A stretch of 64,000 nucleotides of DNA, from assembly GCA_963834365.1 (NCBI GenBank), contig CAWIBS010000044.1, forward strand, positions 1 to 64,000. The letters are read 5' to 3'. Source of the DNA: CAWJAP01 sp963834365. Its GTDB lineage: Bacteria; Acidobacteriota; Vicinamibacteria; Vicinamibacterales; Vicinamibacteraceae. Within the stretch, counting starts at the first letter, position 1. Each line of letters starts with the position of its first letter. Shown one piece after another: positions 36,471-45,447 of this stretch. A model generated the notes under the pieces. It was not told where the DNA came from. It searched no databases and saw only the letters and a list, made by a program, of their open reading frames with translations. Both the position numbers and the translations under genes were made by a program.

Positions 36471-37568
36471 ATGGCCGAGAATCCACTGCGGCTGAAGAGC
36501 ATTCACCACGTGGAGTTCTGGTCGGCAACGCGCAGCAGGCGGCCTTCTACTACCGCCACGCGTTCGGCTTCTCCCAGTTCGCCTACGCCGGCCTCGAGAC
36601 CGGCCAGCGTGACATGGCGTCGTACGCTGTTGCGCAGGACAAGACCCGCTTCCTGCTGTCCACGCCGCTTGTCGCAGCGAGGGACGTGGCCGCGGCGCAT
36701 CTGCATGCGCACGGCGACGGCGTGCGTCGACATCGCCTTCCACGTGGACGATGCGGACCGGGCGTTCAACGAGGCGGTACGTCGCGGGGCGCCGCGTTGC
36801 GCGTGAGCCGCGCACCCTCGAGGACGATCACGGACGCGTGCGGCGTGCCGCGATCGAGACCTACGGCGACACGATCCACTCGTTCATCTCCGACGCCGGG
36901 ACTACACGGCCCGTTTCTCCCAGGCTTCGTGCCGCGCGACGTGCCGAGGCGCCGACGCCGGCATCCTGCGCGTCGATCACATCGTCGGCAACGTGGAGCT
37001 CGGCCGGATGGACGAGTGGGCGGACTGGTACAGCCGCGTGCTCGGGCTTCACGCGGTATCATCAGCTTCGACGACAAGGACATCTCGACCGAATACAGCG
37101 CGCTGATGAGCATCGTCATGTCCGACGGCTCGCACGCGATCAAGTTTCCGATCAACGAGCCGGCGGCGGGCCGGCGCGAAGCCAGATTCAGGAGTATCTC
37201 GACTACTACGGCGGGCCGGGCGTCCAGCACATCGCCCTGCTCACGACCGACATCGAGCGCCACCGTGTCGGGCGCTGCGCGACAGCGGCGTCGAGTTCCT
37301 GCGCGTGCCCGAGACCTACTACGACGAGCTGCCGCGACGCGTCGGCGAGATCGACGAGGCCGTCGAGACGATCCGTTCGCTCGGCATCCTGGTCGATCGC
37401 GACGAGGAGGGCTATCTGCTGCAGCTCTTCACGCGTCCGGTCGAGGACCGGCCGACGCTCTTCTTCGAGATCATCCAGCGCAAGGGCAGCCGGGGCTTCG
37501 GCAAGGGGAACTTCAAGGCGCTCTTCGAAGCGATCGAGCGCGAACAGGCGGAACGAGGGAATCTGTGA
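36471..37568 (+). CDS. hppD: 4-hydroxyphenylpyruvate dioxygenase, heavily frameshifted
   Basis: Converts 4-hydroxyphenylpyruvate to homogentisate (Fe(II), tyrosine catabolism). Fragments in all frames line up with HPPD from end to end: NPLRLKSIHHVEFWVGNAQQ-like start (Fe-ligand His), FYYRHAFGFSQFAYAGLETG, DIAFHVDDADRAF, ILRVDHIVGNVELGRMDEWA, YYGGPGVQHIALLTTDI (second His), and RPTLFFEIIQRKGSRGFGKGNFKALFEAIE (Glu ligand). About seven indels are required in 1.1 kb, so sequence error is more likely than decay. Followed 13 bp later by hmgA. Confidence 0.85.
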
Positions 37569-37581
37569 AGGCGAGGCGACC

Positions 37582-38740
37582 GTGCCCATCTACCACGCGT
37601 TGGGAAGCATGCCGTCGAAGCGGCACATAGTCTTCGAGAAGGACGGGGCGGGCTCTACTACGAGGAGCTCATCGGGAACAAGGGCTTCGTCGGCCCCTCG
37701 TCGCTGCTCTATCACGTGCAGCACCCGACACAGGTGCGCAGCGTGCGGCTCGTCAAGACCCTGGCGCGAAGACCGACCCTGAACAGACCTTCCGACATCG
37801 GCATTTCCGGACGGCGCGCCTGCCGGGGTCGGCGAGCATCACCGCCGATCGCATTCCGCTGCTGTTCAATGCGGACGTGGCGCTCGACTTCGTCCAGCCG
37901 TCGGCCGAGGACGACTATTTCTATCGCAACGCGCAGGGCGACGAGATCGTCTACGTGAGCGACGGCGCGGGCGTGCTCGAGACACAGCTCGGCGAGCTGG
38001 CGTTCCGACGGGGCGACTACCTGGTGATTCCGCGCGGCATCCTCCACCGCTTCCGTTTCACGGCCACACCCGTGCGCTGCCTGGTGATCGAAAGCCGCGG
38101 CTACGTGCGCACGCCGAGGCGGTATCGGAACGAGCACGGGCAGCTGATGGAGAGCGCGCCGTACTCGGAGCGCGACATCCGGCGGCCGGACCGCCTCGAG
38201 GTTCATGACGAGCGGGGCGACTTCCGGCTGGTCGTGAAGAAGGACAATCATCTGACCGAGTTCGTGCTCGATCACCATCCCTTCGACGTCGTCGGGTGGG
38301 ATGGCTACTACTTTCCGTGGGCGTTCAACATCAACGACTTCGAGCCGAGGGTCGGGCGGGTCCACCTGCCGCCGCCGACCCACCAGACCTTCGAGGGCGA
38401 CAACTTCGTCGTCTGCTCGTTCTGTCCGCGACCCTACGATTTCGATCCCCGCGCCGTGCCGGTGCCCTACAACCACTCGAACGTGATGTCCGACGAGGTG
38501 ATCTACTACGCCAGTTCCGAGTTCATGAGCCGGAAGGGAATCGAGTACGGGTCGGTGACGCTCCATCCTGACGGCGTGCCACATGGACCGCATCCCGGGC
38601 GGGTGGAGCAGTCGCTGGGGCAGAAGGAGACCAATGAGCTGGCGGTGATGGTGGATACGTTCCACACGCTGCACGTCAGCCGGCAGGCGCTGGCGGTCGA
38701 GGACACCAGCTACTACCAGTCCTGGGTCGAGCCCTCATGA
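37582..38740 (+). CDS. hmgA: Homogentisate 1,2-dioxygenase, frameshifted in first third
   Basis: Opens the homogentisate ring to maleylacetoacetate using Fe(II). GTG at 37582 gives PIYHALGSMPSKRHIVFEKDG. From 37877 to the stop the frame is clean: DEIVYVSDGAGVLET, GDYLVIPRGILHRF, VVGWDGYYFPWAFNINDFEP, FVVCSFCPRPYDFDP, PYNHSNVMSDEVIYYAS and LHPDGVPHGPHPGRVEQS, which hold the His/Glu iron ligands. Frame changes lie near 37650, 37765 and 37830. Its stop overlaps the next start (ATGA). Second gene of the tyrosine-degradation operon. Confidence 0.9.
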
Positions 38741-39706
38741 CGGCAGCGGCCCGGGCGCTGCTCGAGAGCGTCATCGACTACGCCGGCCTGTTCCCGCCGG
38801 CCGGCCTCTCCATGCGGGACGCGGTGGATCGCTTTGCCGCGGCGCGGCTGGGTCCCCACGGGTGGATGCTGGGCCGATTCGTGGTGCCCGCGGCGCGCAT
38901 GAACGAGCTCGAAGCCGTCGTCGCCGCGCGGGACGAGCCGAGCGGAGTCGCCTGGCCGCTGACCGTCCTGTTGGACGAAGGGTTCGGGACGGGTGAGCCG
39001 CGCACCGGCGTTGCTTGCCGGACCACTGAGTCCATCCCTGCTGATCGACGGCGTCGATCTCAGGGTTGAGACCGCGGCGGACGTCGAGCGCACCGCCACC
39101 GCGTTGCCGCGCGGGCCGGAGTGGTGGTTCGAAGTTGCCGTCGGCCCGGCTCTCGGCAGCACGCTGGACGCCATTCGAGGTGTGGGCGGGTCGGCCAAGA
39201 TCCGAACGGGCGGTGTGACGCAGCGGGCCTTTCCGTCAGCGGTCGATGTCGGCCGCTTCATGCTGGCCTGCGCGAAGGCCGGAGTCCGCTTCAAGGCGAC
39301 AGCCGGCCTGCACCATGCACTGTGCGGCAGCTTCCGGGTGACGTACGCAGACGACAGCCCGCGGGCGTCGATGCATGGCTTCCTGAACGTGCTGCTGGCG
39401 GGGGCGCTGGCCGGGCGCGTGTGCCGCGAGCGGTATCCCGACGCCGAGGCGCACGCGGAGATCGTCGCGCTGCTCGAGGAAGACGACGTTCGCGCGTTCG
39501 GCTGGAACGAGGCAGGCATCCGATGGCGGACACACGCGTTCGACTCGCACGCGCTCGCCGCTTCGCGTAGAGTGGGCGCGCGCAGCTTCGGGTCGTGCTC
39601 GTTCGACGAGCCCGTGCTGGAGCTGGCCGATCTGGGGATCATTCCTGCCAGCTCCAGCACATGTACCTCGACGACACCCACAACCCCGACGCCCTCAGCT
39701 GGGTAA
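38737..39706 (+). CDS. Unknown protein between hmgA and fahA, frameshifted
   Basis: About 310 residues of unknown family, start coupled to hmgA by ATGA and end overlapping fahA. The first 85 residues (LLESVIDYAGLFPPAGLSMRD, GWMLGRFVVPAARMNELEA) and the remainder (PEWWFEVAVGP, AKIRTGGVTQRAFPSA, FKATAGLHHALCGSF, MHGFLNVLLAGALAG, RSFGSCSFDEPVLELADLGII) lie in two frames, switching near 38995. It is soluble and alpha/beta in character. It stands exactly where maleylacetoacetate isomerase would be expected, yet shows no glutathione-transferase features. Whether it replaces that enzyme is speculation. Confidence 0.6.
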
Positions 39707-40983
39707 CGTCGGCGAACGGCGCCGACAGCGACTTTCCCATCCAGAACCTGCCGCTGGGCGTGTTCGAGCGCGACGGCGAGGACCGCGCCCGCGTCGGCGT
39801 CGCAATCGGCGATTTCGTGCTCGACGTCGTCGCGTGCCACGAGCGCGGGCTCTTTTCGGGTCGGGCGGCGCGCGCCGCCGAGGCCTGCGCAGCGCCGCCC
39901 CTCAACGCGCTGATGGCGCTCGGCCATCGCTCGGGGACCGCGCTGCGCGCGCGGATCAGCGAGTTGCTCCGCTCCAACCATCCCGACCTGCGCGCCCACC
40001 GCCGACAGGTGGAACCGTGTCTGATCCCGGCCGCGGAGGTGACACTCCGCTGTCCGGTGGAGATCGGAGACTTCACCGACTTCTACGCGTCGCGCCACCA
40101 TGCGACCAACGTCGGGACCATGCTGCGTCCCGATCAGCCATTGCTCCCCAACTACACCTACGTGCCCATCGGCTATCACGGGCGCGCGTCATCGATTGTC
40201 GTCGGTGGCACCGACATCCGCCGGCCGCGCGGTCAGGTGCGGCGTGGCGAGGAGCCGCCGTCCTTCGAGCCGACGGCCAGGCTCGACTACGAGCTGGAGG
40301 TCGGATTCTTCGTCGGGCCCGGCAACGCGCTCGGCGCGCCGATCACCATCGACCGCGCCGACGAGCACCTGTTCGGGATCTGTCTCGTGAACGACTGGTC
40401 GGCGCGCGACGTCCAGCAGTGGGAGTACCAGCCGCTCGGACCGTTTCTGGCCAAGAGCTTTGCGACGTCGATCTCGCCGTGGGTGGTCACCTTCGACGCG
40501 CTCGAGCCCTACCGCGTGCCCGAGACGCCGCGGCCGGCCGGGGACCCGGCGCCGCTGCCGTATCTGGACGGGGCTCGCGGCAGGCTCTCGGGCATGCTCG
40601 ACCTCCAGCTCGAGGTGTGGCTGTCGAGCGCCGCGATGCGGGACGCCGGCCTCGAGGCGATCCTGGTGAGCCGCAGCAATCTTCGCGATCTCTACTGGAC
40701 GCCGGCGCAGTTGCTGACGCATCACACGAGCAACGGCTGCAATCTCCGGCCGGGCGACCTGCTCGGGTCAGGCACCGTTTCCGGCGCCACGCCGGACAGT
40801 CGCGGCTGTCTCCTCGAACGCACGTGGCGCGGCACCGAGCCGCTGACGCTGCCGACCGGCGAGTCGCGGCGCTTCCTCGAGGATGGCGACGAAGTGATAT
40901 TTCGCGGCCATGCGACGTGCGCCGGCCGGCCCCGGATCGGCCTGGGCGAATGCCGGGGCCGTGTGAGTCCGGCCCTCCCCTGA
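39661..40983 (+). CDS. fahA: Fumarylacetoacetase
   Basis: Hydrolyses fumarylacetoacetate to fumarate and acetoacetate, the last step of tyrosine breakdown. 440 residues, intact. Landmarks: SDFPIQNLPLGVF at the N-terminus, DFTDFYASRHHATNVGTMLRP, LPNYTYVPIGYHGRASSIVV (catalytic His/Asp/Glu region), DYELEVGFFVGPGN, LVNDWSARDVQQWEYQPLGPF and NLRPGDLLGSGTVSG. ATG at 39661 starts MYLDDTHNPDALSWV; it overlaps the preceding unknown gene. Completes hppD-hmgA-unknown-fahA; a maleylacetoacetate isomerase is not in the window. Confidence 0.95.
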   Translation: MYLDDTHNPDALSWVTSANGADSDFPIQNLPLGVFERDGEDRARVGVAIGDFVLDVVACHERGLFSGRAARAAEACAAPPLNALMALGHRSGTALRARISELLRSNHPDLRAHRRQVEPCLIPAAEVTLRCPVEIGDFTDFYASRHHATNVGTMLRPDQPLLPNYTYVPIGYHGRASSIVVGGTDIRRPRGQVRRGEEPPSFEPTARLDYELEVGFFVGPGNALGAPITIDRADEHLFGICLVNDWSARDVQQWEYQPLGPFLAKSFATSISPWVVTFDALEPYRVPETPRPAGDPAPLPYLDGARGRLSGMLDLQLEVWLSSAAMRDAGLEAILVSRSNLRDLYWTPAQLLTHHTSNGCNLRPGDLLGSGTVSGATPDSRGCLLERTWRGTEPLTLPTGESRRFLEDGDEVIFRGHATCAGRPRIGLGECRGRVSPALP

Positions 40984-41004
40984 GAAATCGCGAGAGATGG
41001 TTCA

Positions 41005-41090
41005 CCGTGCCAGGTCCGGCTGAAGCCGGACTCGACGGGCTTCCGGTCAGCTCCGTCGTAGTGTCCGGCTTCAGCCGGACCTGCAGCCGT
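41005..41090. repeat. Inverted pair of REP-like palindromes
   Basis: GTCCGGCTGAAGCCGGAC (about 41013-41030) and GTCCGGCTTCAGCCGGAC (about 41063-41080) in opposite orientation, separated by about 32 bp, between convergent fahA and the APS kinase gene. Pairs in this orientation (also 47410/47490) could form a larger hairpin. Confidence 0.85.
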
Positions 41091-41092
41091 CG

Positions 41093-42508
41093 TTAAAAAA
41101 GCGCCTTGGTGCGGAGGAGCGCCAGGATCTGATCGACGGCCTGCTGCGGTGATCCGTGGGCGGCGTGCACCGTGAGGTCGGGCGCCGGCGGTATCTCGTA
41201 GGGATCGGAAATCCCGGTGAACTCCGGGACGAGGCCGGCCCGGGCCCGGGCATACAGGCCCTTGGGGTCGCGTGATTCGCACACCTCGAGCGGGGTGTCT
41301 ACATAGACCAGCAAGAAGATTCCCGCCTCCTCCACGATCCGGCGGGCCTGCTGCCGCACATCGTCATAGGGCGCGATCGGCGCACAGATAGCGAGTCCCC
41401 CGTGTCGCGCGATCTCGGCGGCGACGAAGGCCATGCGCCGGACGTTGAGCTCCCGGTGGGCGCGCGAGAACCCGAGCTCGGATGACAGATGCCGGCGCAC
41501 GAGGTCGCCGTCGAGCAGTGAGACCTCCCGGCCTTCCTCCAGCAGCCGGATTCGCAGGGCATTGGCAATCGTGGACTTGCCCGCACCCGAGAGACCCGTG
41601 AAGAACACCGTGCCTCCGGGTCTCGACCCGGCAGCCGCCGCGCCCTCTTCGGTCGCGGCAGGCAGGCGCACGATCCCGGCCCCACCCCCCGGGACGTCGC
41701 TGACGGCCTCGCCGACGGCCGCGAGATGCGAACAGCCGTAGTTCCGGGCGACAATCGCCTGAAACGCGATCGAGCGGCGAGAGTCGCTGGCCGGGACCCA
41801 CGGGAGAACGCACAACAGCCGGCGCTCCACGGGAAACGCCGCGATCCAGTCGTGAAGCCATCGAAGCCGCCGGTAGGCGGCGAGACCGGCCGGACCGGCG
41901 CTGGTGTCGGCGACGAAGAGGACGACGCCGGCGTCGAGGCTGCGGGCGGCGTCGATCAGCGCCGGGCGATCCGCTGGCGGACCGGCGCCCTCCGCGACGA
42001 TTGCGAGTGCCGCGTGCCATCCCCGTCGCCGGACTTCGTGCCGGACGTCAGCCGGGGTCCGTCGCCCGTCGAGGAAGTCGTAATGCGTCGGCGCATCGAG
42101 TCCGTCCACCGGGCCGCCGACGAAGTGCTCACCGCCGGCGTCCCACCGCTCCTCGACGAGCAGAACAGCGAGCGCCCGCCCCTCGCCTTCCCGCAGGACG
42201 AGTCGTCCGGCAGTCCCCGCGGCGCTTGCGGTGGCCTCTGTCACGGCGAGCGCGATCGGCACCGGCCAGGGCGTGCCATCCGGGAGCTGTAACGATTTCG
42301 TCACGCCCGCCACTTCGTCGCGGCGCATGAAGCCCGTAAGTGGTGAGCAGGCGCCGTTCATCACGAGCTCGAGGCTGGCGGCTTGAGCGTCCGTCAGCGC
42401 CCATGACGGCCAGTCCTGGAGGGCGCGCCTGAGGGCCTCGATGCGATCCGGTGCCGCCTGTCGATTGACGAGAACGCCGCCCAGCGGCGCCGGGGGAAAC
42501 GGGGGCAT
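41093..42508 (-). CDS. APS kinase fused to a catalytically depleted ATP-sulfurylase domain
   Basis: A 471-residue uninterrupted protein. Residues about 1-290 are homologous to ATP sulfurylase: VNRQAAPDR, MNGACSPLTGFM (canonical NGAFSPLxGFM), and ARNYGCSHLAAVGEAVSD. However the two catalytic motifs are gone: no QxRNPxHxxHE is present, and the GRDHAG loop after GCSH reads AVGEAVS. Residues about 295-470 form a complete APS kinase with GLSGAGKST (P loop), LLDGDLVRRHL, AHRELNVRRM and VYVDTPLEVCESRDPKGLYARAR. It should make PAPS from APS, while the N-terminal part may be structural or regulatory. It diverges from the SLC13 transporter (63 bp apart); a second APS kinase is in CysNC. Confidence 0.85.
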   Translation of the reverse strand: MPPFPPAPLGGVLVNRQAAPDRIEALRRALQDWPSWALTDAQAASLELVMNGACSPLTGFMRRDEVAGVTKSLQLPDGTPWPVPIALAVTEATASAAGTAGRLVLREGEGRALAVLLVEERWDAGGEHFVGGPVDGLDAPTHYDFLDGRRTPADVRHEVRRRGWHAALAIVAEGAGPPADRPALIDAARSLDAGVVLFVADTSAGPAGLAAYRRLRWLHDWIAAFPVERRLLCVLPWVPASDSRRSIAFQAIVARNYGCSHLAAVGEAVSDVPGGGAGIVRLPAATEEGAAAAGSRPGGTVFFTGLSGAGKSTIANALRIRLLEEGREVSLLDGDLVRRHLSSELGFSRAHRELNVRRMAFVAAEIARHGGLAICAPIAPYDDVRQQARRIVEEAGIFLLVYVDTPLEVCESRDPKGLYARARAGLVPEFTGISDPYEIPPAPDLTVHAAHGSPQQAVDQILALLRTKALF

Positions 42509-42571
42509 GTGAGAGACGGCGAGTGGCCGGCGTGGGCTGGCTGCGGCCGGGCCGAAGTGCAGCCCGGTATT

Positions 42572-44390
42572 ATGGCATGCGTGAACTGGGAAGCCTGGGT
42601 CGTGCTCGGCACCGTCGCGGTCGTCTTCGTGGCCTTGTGGAAGAACCTCGCCGGGCCCGATGTCATCCTCCTGGGCGGGGCCGTCTTCGTCAGCCACGCT
42701 GGGTCTCGCCAGCGCTCGCTTCCCGGCGCCCCGCGAGTTCGCGCTGCAGTTCGGCAACGAGGGTGTCCTGACGGTGGCCGTCCTGTTCATCGTCGCGGCC
42801 GGGCTCACCGAGACCGGGGGGCTGCAGATCGTCACCGAGCGGTTGCTCGGACTGCCGCGGCATACGACGAGTGCGCAGGCGCGGCTGATGCTGCCAGTCC
42901 TCGGGGTGAGCGCGTTCCTGAACAACACACCCGTCGTCGCGATGTTCATTCCGGTGGTGAACACCTGGTGCAAGAAGACCGGCATCAGCCCGTCGAAGCT
43001 GTTCATTCCCCTGAGCTACGCCGCCATCCTCGGCGGGGTCTGTACGCTGATTGGCACCAGCACCAACCTCGTGGTCCAGGCGCAGCTCGTTGATGCCCGC
43101 AAGGTCGATCCCAGCGTCCCGTTGCTGGGGATGTGGACGTTGACGCCGATTGGCGTGCCGGTCGCGCTGATCGGAGTGGCGTTCATCCTGCTGGCCTCGC
43201 GCCGCCTGCTGCCGGAGCGCAAGGCCTTCCGGGCACAGGTGGCCGACCCGCGGCAATACACCGTTGAAATGATGGTGCAGCCAGGCAGCCCGATTGTCGG
43301 GCAGACCATCGAGCAGGCGGGTCTGCGCCGGCTGGCGGGCGCGTTTCTGAGCGCGATCGAGCGCGGCGGCGAGACGTTCGTCGCGGTGGGGCCGGACCAG
43401 GTGCTGCGGGCCCACGATCGGCTCGTCTTCGTCGGGGTCGTCGAGTCGATCGTCGATCTGCAGCGGCTGCGGGGACTGGTGCCGGCGACCGACGAGGTCT
43501 TCAAGCTGACCGCGTCTCGACTCGACCGCCTGCTCGTCGAAGCCGTGGTCAGCGGGACGTCACCCTTCGCCGGCAAGACGATTCGAGAAGGCCACTTCCG
43601 CACGCGTTACGACGCGGCCGTCATCGCCGTGTCGCGGAACGGTCAGCTCCTCAAGGGCAAGATCGGCGACATGCGGCTCGAGCCCGGCGATGCGCTGCTG
43701 CTCCAGGCGCATCCCGAGTTCGCCGACCGTCACCGCGACGATCGCGACTTCCTCCTCGTGTCGGCGATTCACGATGCGCGGCCGCTGCGGCACGAGCGTG
43801 GCTGGCTGTCGGTGTCGATCATGACGGCCATGGTCATCGTGGCGTCGCTCGAGTCCTGGCTCGGGATCAGCGTCTTTCATTCGGCACTGATAGCCGCCGC
43901 CGCTATGGGCCTGGCCGGCTGCCTGTCGGCGGAAGTTGCCCGGCGGAGCGTCGATCTCGCCGTCGTCGTCGGCATCGTCGGTGCCCTCGTCATCGGACAG
44001 GCCATCCAGAAGAGCGGGCTCGGTGACCACGCGGCGGCCGTGCTCATCGGAGCCGTGTCGGACTTCGGCCCCTGGGGGGTGCTCGCGGGCATCTATCTGC
44101 TGACGCTGGGGTTCACCGAGCTGGTGACGAACAACGCGGCGGTCGCGCTGGCGTTTCCGATTGCGTATGCGACGGCTGAACGGCTGGACGTCAGCCTGCT
44201 GCCGTTTGCGGTCACGGTGGCGATTGCGGCCTCGGCCGGCTTCGCGACGCCCCTGGGATACCAGACCCATCTGATGGTCTATGGTCCTGGAGGCTATCGG
44301 TTTGCCGACTTCGCGCGGATTGGCCTGCCGCTGGATCTCGTGTGCATGGCCGTCACCATCGCGCTGGTCCCTCTCGTGTATCCATTCTGA
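42572..44390 (+). CDS. SLC13-type anion transporter with two RCK_C domains, one frameshift
   Basis: About 605-residue membrane carrier of the DASS/CitT class, probably importing sulfate. N-terminal helices (VVLGTVAVVFVALW onward), SAFLNNTPVVAMFIPVV (typical SNT/NTPV signature), LSYAAILGGVCTLIGTSTNLVV, two cytosolic RCK_C/TrkA-C domains (about residues 210-295 and 300-385), then a second membrane half with ELVTNNAAVALAFPIA and ATPLGYQTHLMVYGPGGYRF. A frame change near 42695 separates the first 40 residues. Sulfate specificity is inferred from cysD/cysNC next to it; relatives with RCK domains are known sulfate carriers. Confidence 0.87.
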
Positions 44391-44465
44391 GCCACGGATA
44401 GGATCTGAGCCACGGACGAGATCTGAGCCACGGATAAGATCTGAGCCACGGATAAGATCTCGACA
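44391..44465. repeat. 18-bp tandem repeat
   Basis: Four copies of GATCTGAGCCACGGATAA-like units (period 18; about 44392-44463) between the transporter stop and cysD. The first unit contains the transporter stop codon. Variants differ by one or two bases. Non-coding. Confidence 0.88.
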
Positions 44466-44538
44466 AGATCGGACTGAGGCGACCCAGGCCCTCCAGAGCA
44501 GACGGGCTCTGCGAGAATAGTCGAGAGTCACTTCTTCG

Positions 44539-45447
44539 ATGAGCGAGTATTCCCTGTCCCATCTGCGGCAGCTCGAGGCCGAGAGCATCCACATCATCCG
44601 CGAGGTCGTCGCCGAGTTCGAGAACCCGGTGATGCTCTATTCGATCGGCAAGGACTCGTCGGTCATGGTGCGCCTGGCGATGAAGGCGTTTCATCCCGGC
44701 ACGCTGCCGTTTCCGCTGCTGCACATCGACACCACGTGGAAGTTCCGGGAGATGGTGAGCTTCCGCGACCGGTTCTGTGCCGAGCACGGGCTGCGCCTGA
44801 TCGTCCACGTCAACCGGAGCGACGAGGCGCGCGCGCTGAGCCCGATCACGCATGGCAGCAAGAAGTGGACGGACGTGATGAAGACGCAGGGCCTCCTGCA
44901 GGCGCTCGAGGCCGGACGGTTCGACGCCGCCTTCGGCGGGGCCCGTCGCGACGAGGAGAAATCGCGGGCGAAAGAGCGTGTCTACTCGTTCCGCGACCGC
45001 AACCACCAGTGGGACCCGAAGAACCAGCGGCCGGAGCTCTGGAATCTCTACAACGGGCGGATCGACAGGGGCGAGAGCATCCGCGTGTTCCCGCTGTCGA
45101 ACTGGACCGAGCTCGACGTCTGGCAGTACGTCCATCTCGAGCAGATTCCGGTCGTGCCGCTCTATTTCGCCGCGGTCCGCCCGACGGTGGAGCGCGACGG
45201 CATGATCCTCATGGTGGACGACGATCGCCTGCCGTTGCAGCCGGGAGAGGTGGTGCAGCAGCGGCTGGTGCGGTTCCGCACGCTGGGCTGCTATCCGTTC
45301 ACCGGCGCCGTCGCCTCGGCGGCCGCCACGGTTCCGGACATCATCGAGGAGATGCTGGTGGCGACGACGTCCGAGCGGCAGGGGCGGGCGATCGACCACG
45401 ACGAGTCGGGCTCCATGGAGCAGAAGAAGAAGGAAGGGTACTTCTGA
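44539..45447 (+). CDS. cysD: Sulfate adenylyltransferase subunit 2
   Basis: Small subunit of ATP sulfurylase; with CysN makes APS from sulfate and ATP. 302 residues, intact. PP-loop motif YSIGKDSSVMVRLAMKAF near residue 35, then LLHIDTTWKFREM, FDAAFGGARRDEEKSRAKER, RDRNHQWDPKNQRPELWNLY, and C-terminal GSMEQKKKEGYF. The start matches SHLRQLEAESIHIIREV of orthologues. The stop overlaps the cysNC start (TGATG), indicating translational coupling. Confidence 0.96.
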   Translation: MSEYSLSHLRQLEAESIHIIREVVAEFENPVMLYSIGKDSSVMVRLAMKAFHPGTLPFPLLHIDTTWKFREMVSFRDRFCAEHGLRLIVHVNRSDEARALSPITHGSKKWTDVMKTQGLLQALEAGRFDAAFGGARRDEEKSRAKERVYSFRDRNHQWDPKNQRPELWNLYNGRIDRGESIRVFPLSNWTELDVWQYVHLEQIPVVPLYFAAVRPTVERDGMILMVDDDRLPLQPGEVVQQRLVRFRTLGCYPFTGAVASAAATVPDIIEEMLVATTSERQGRAIDHDESGSMEQKKKEGYF

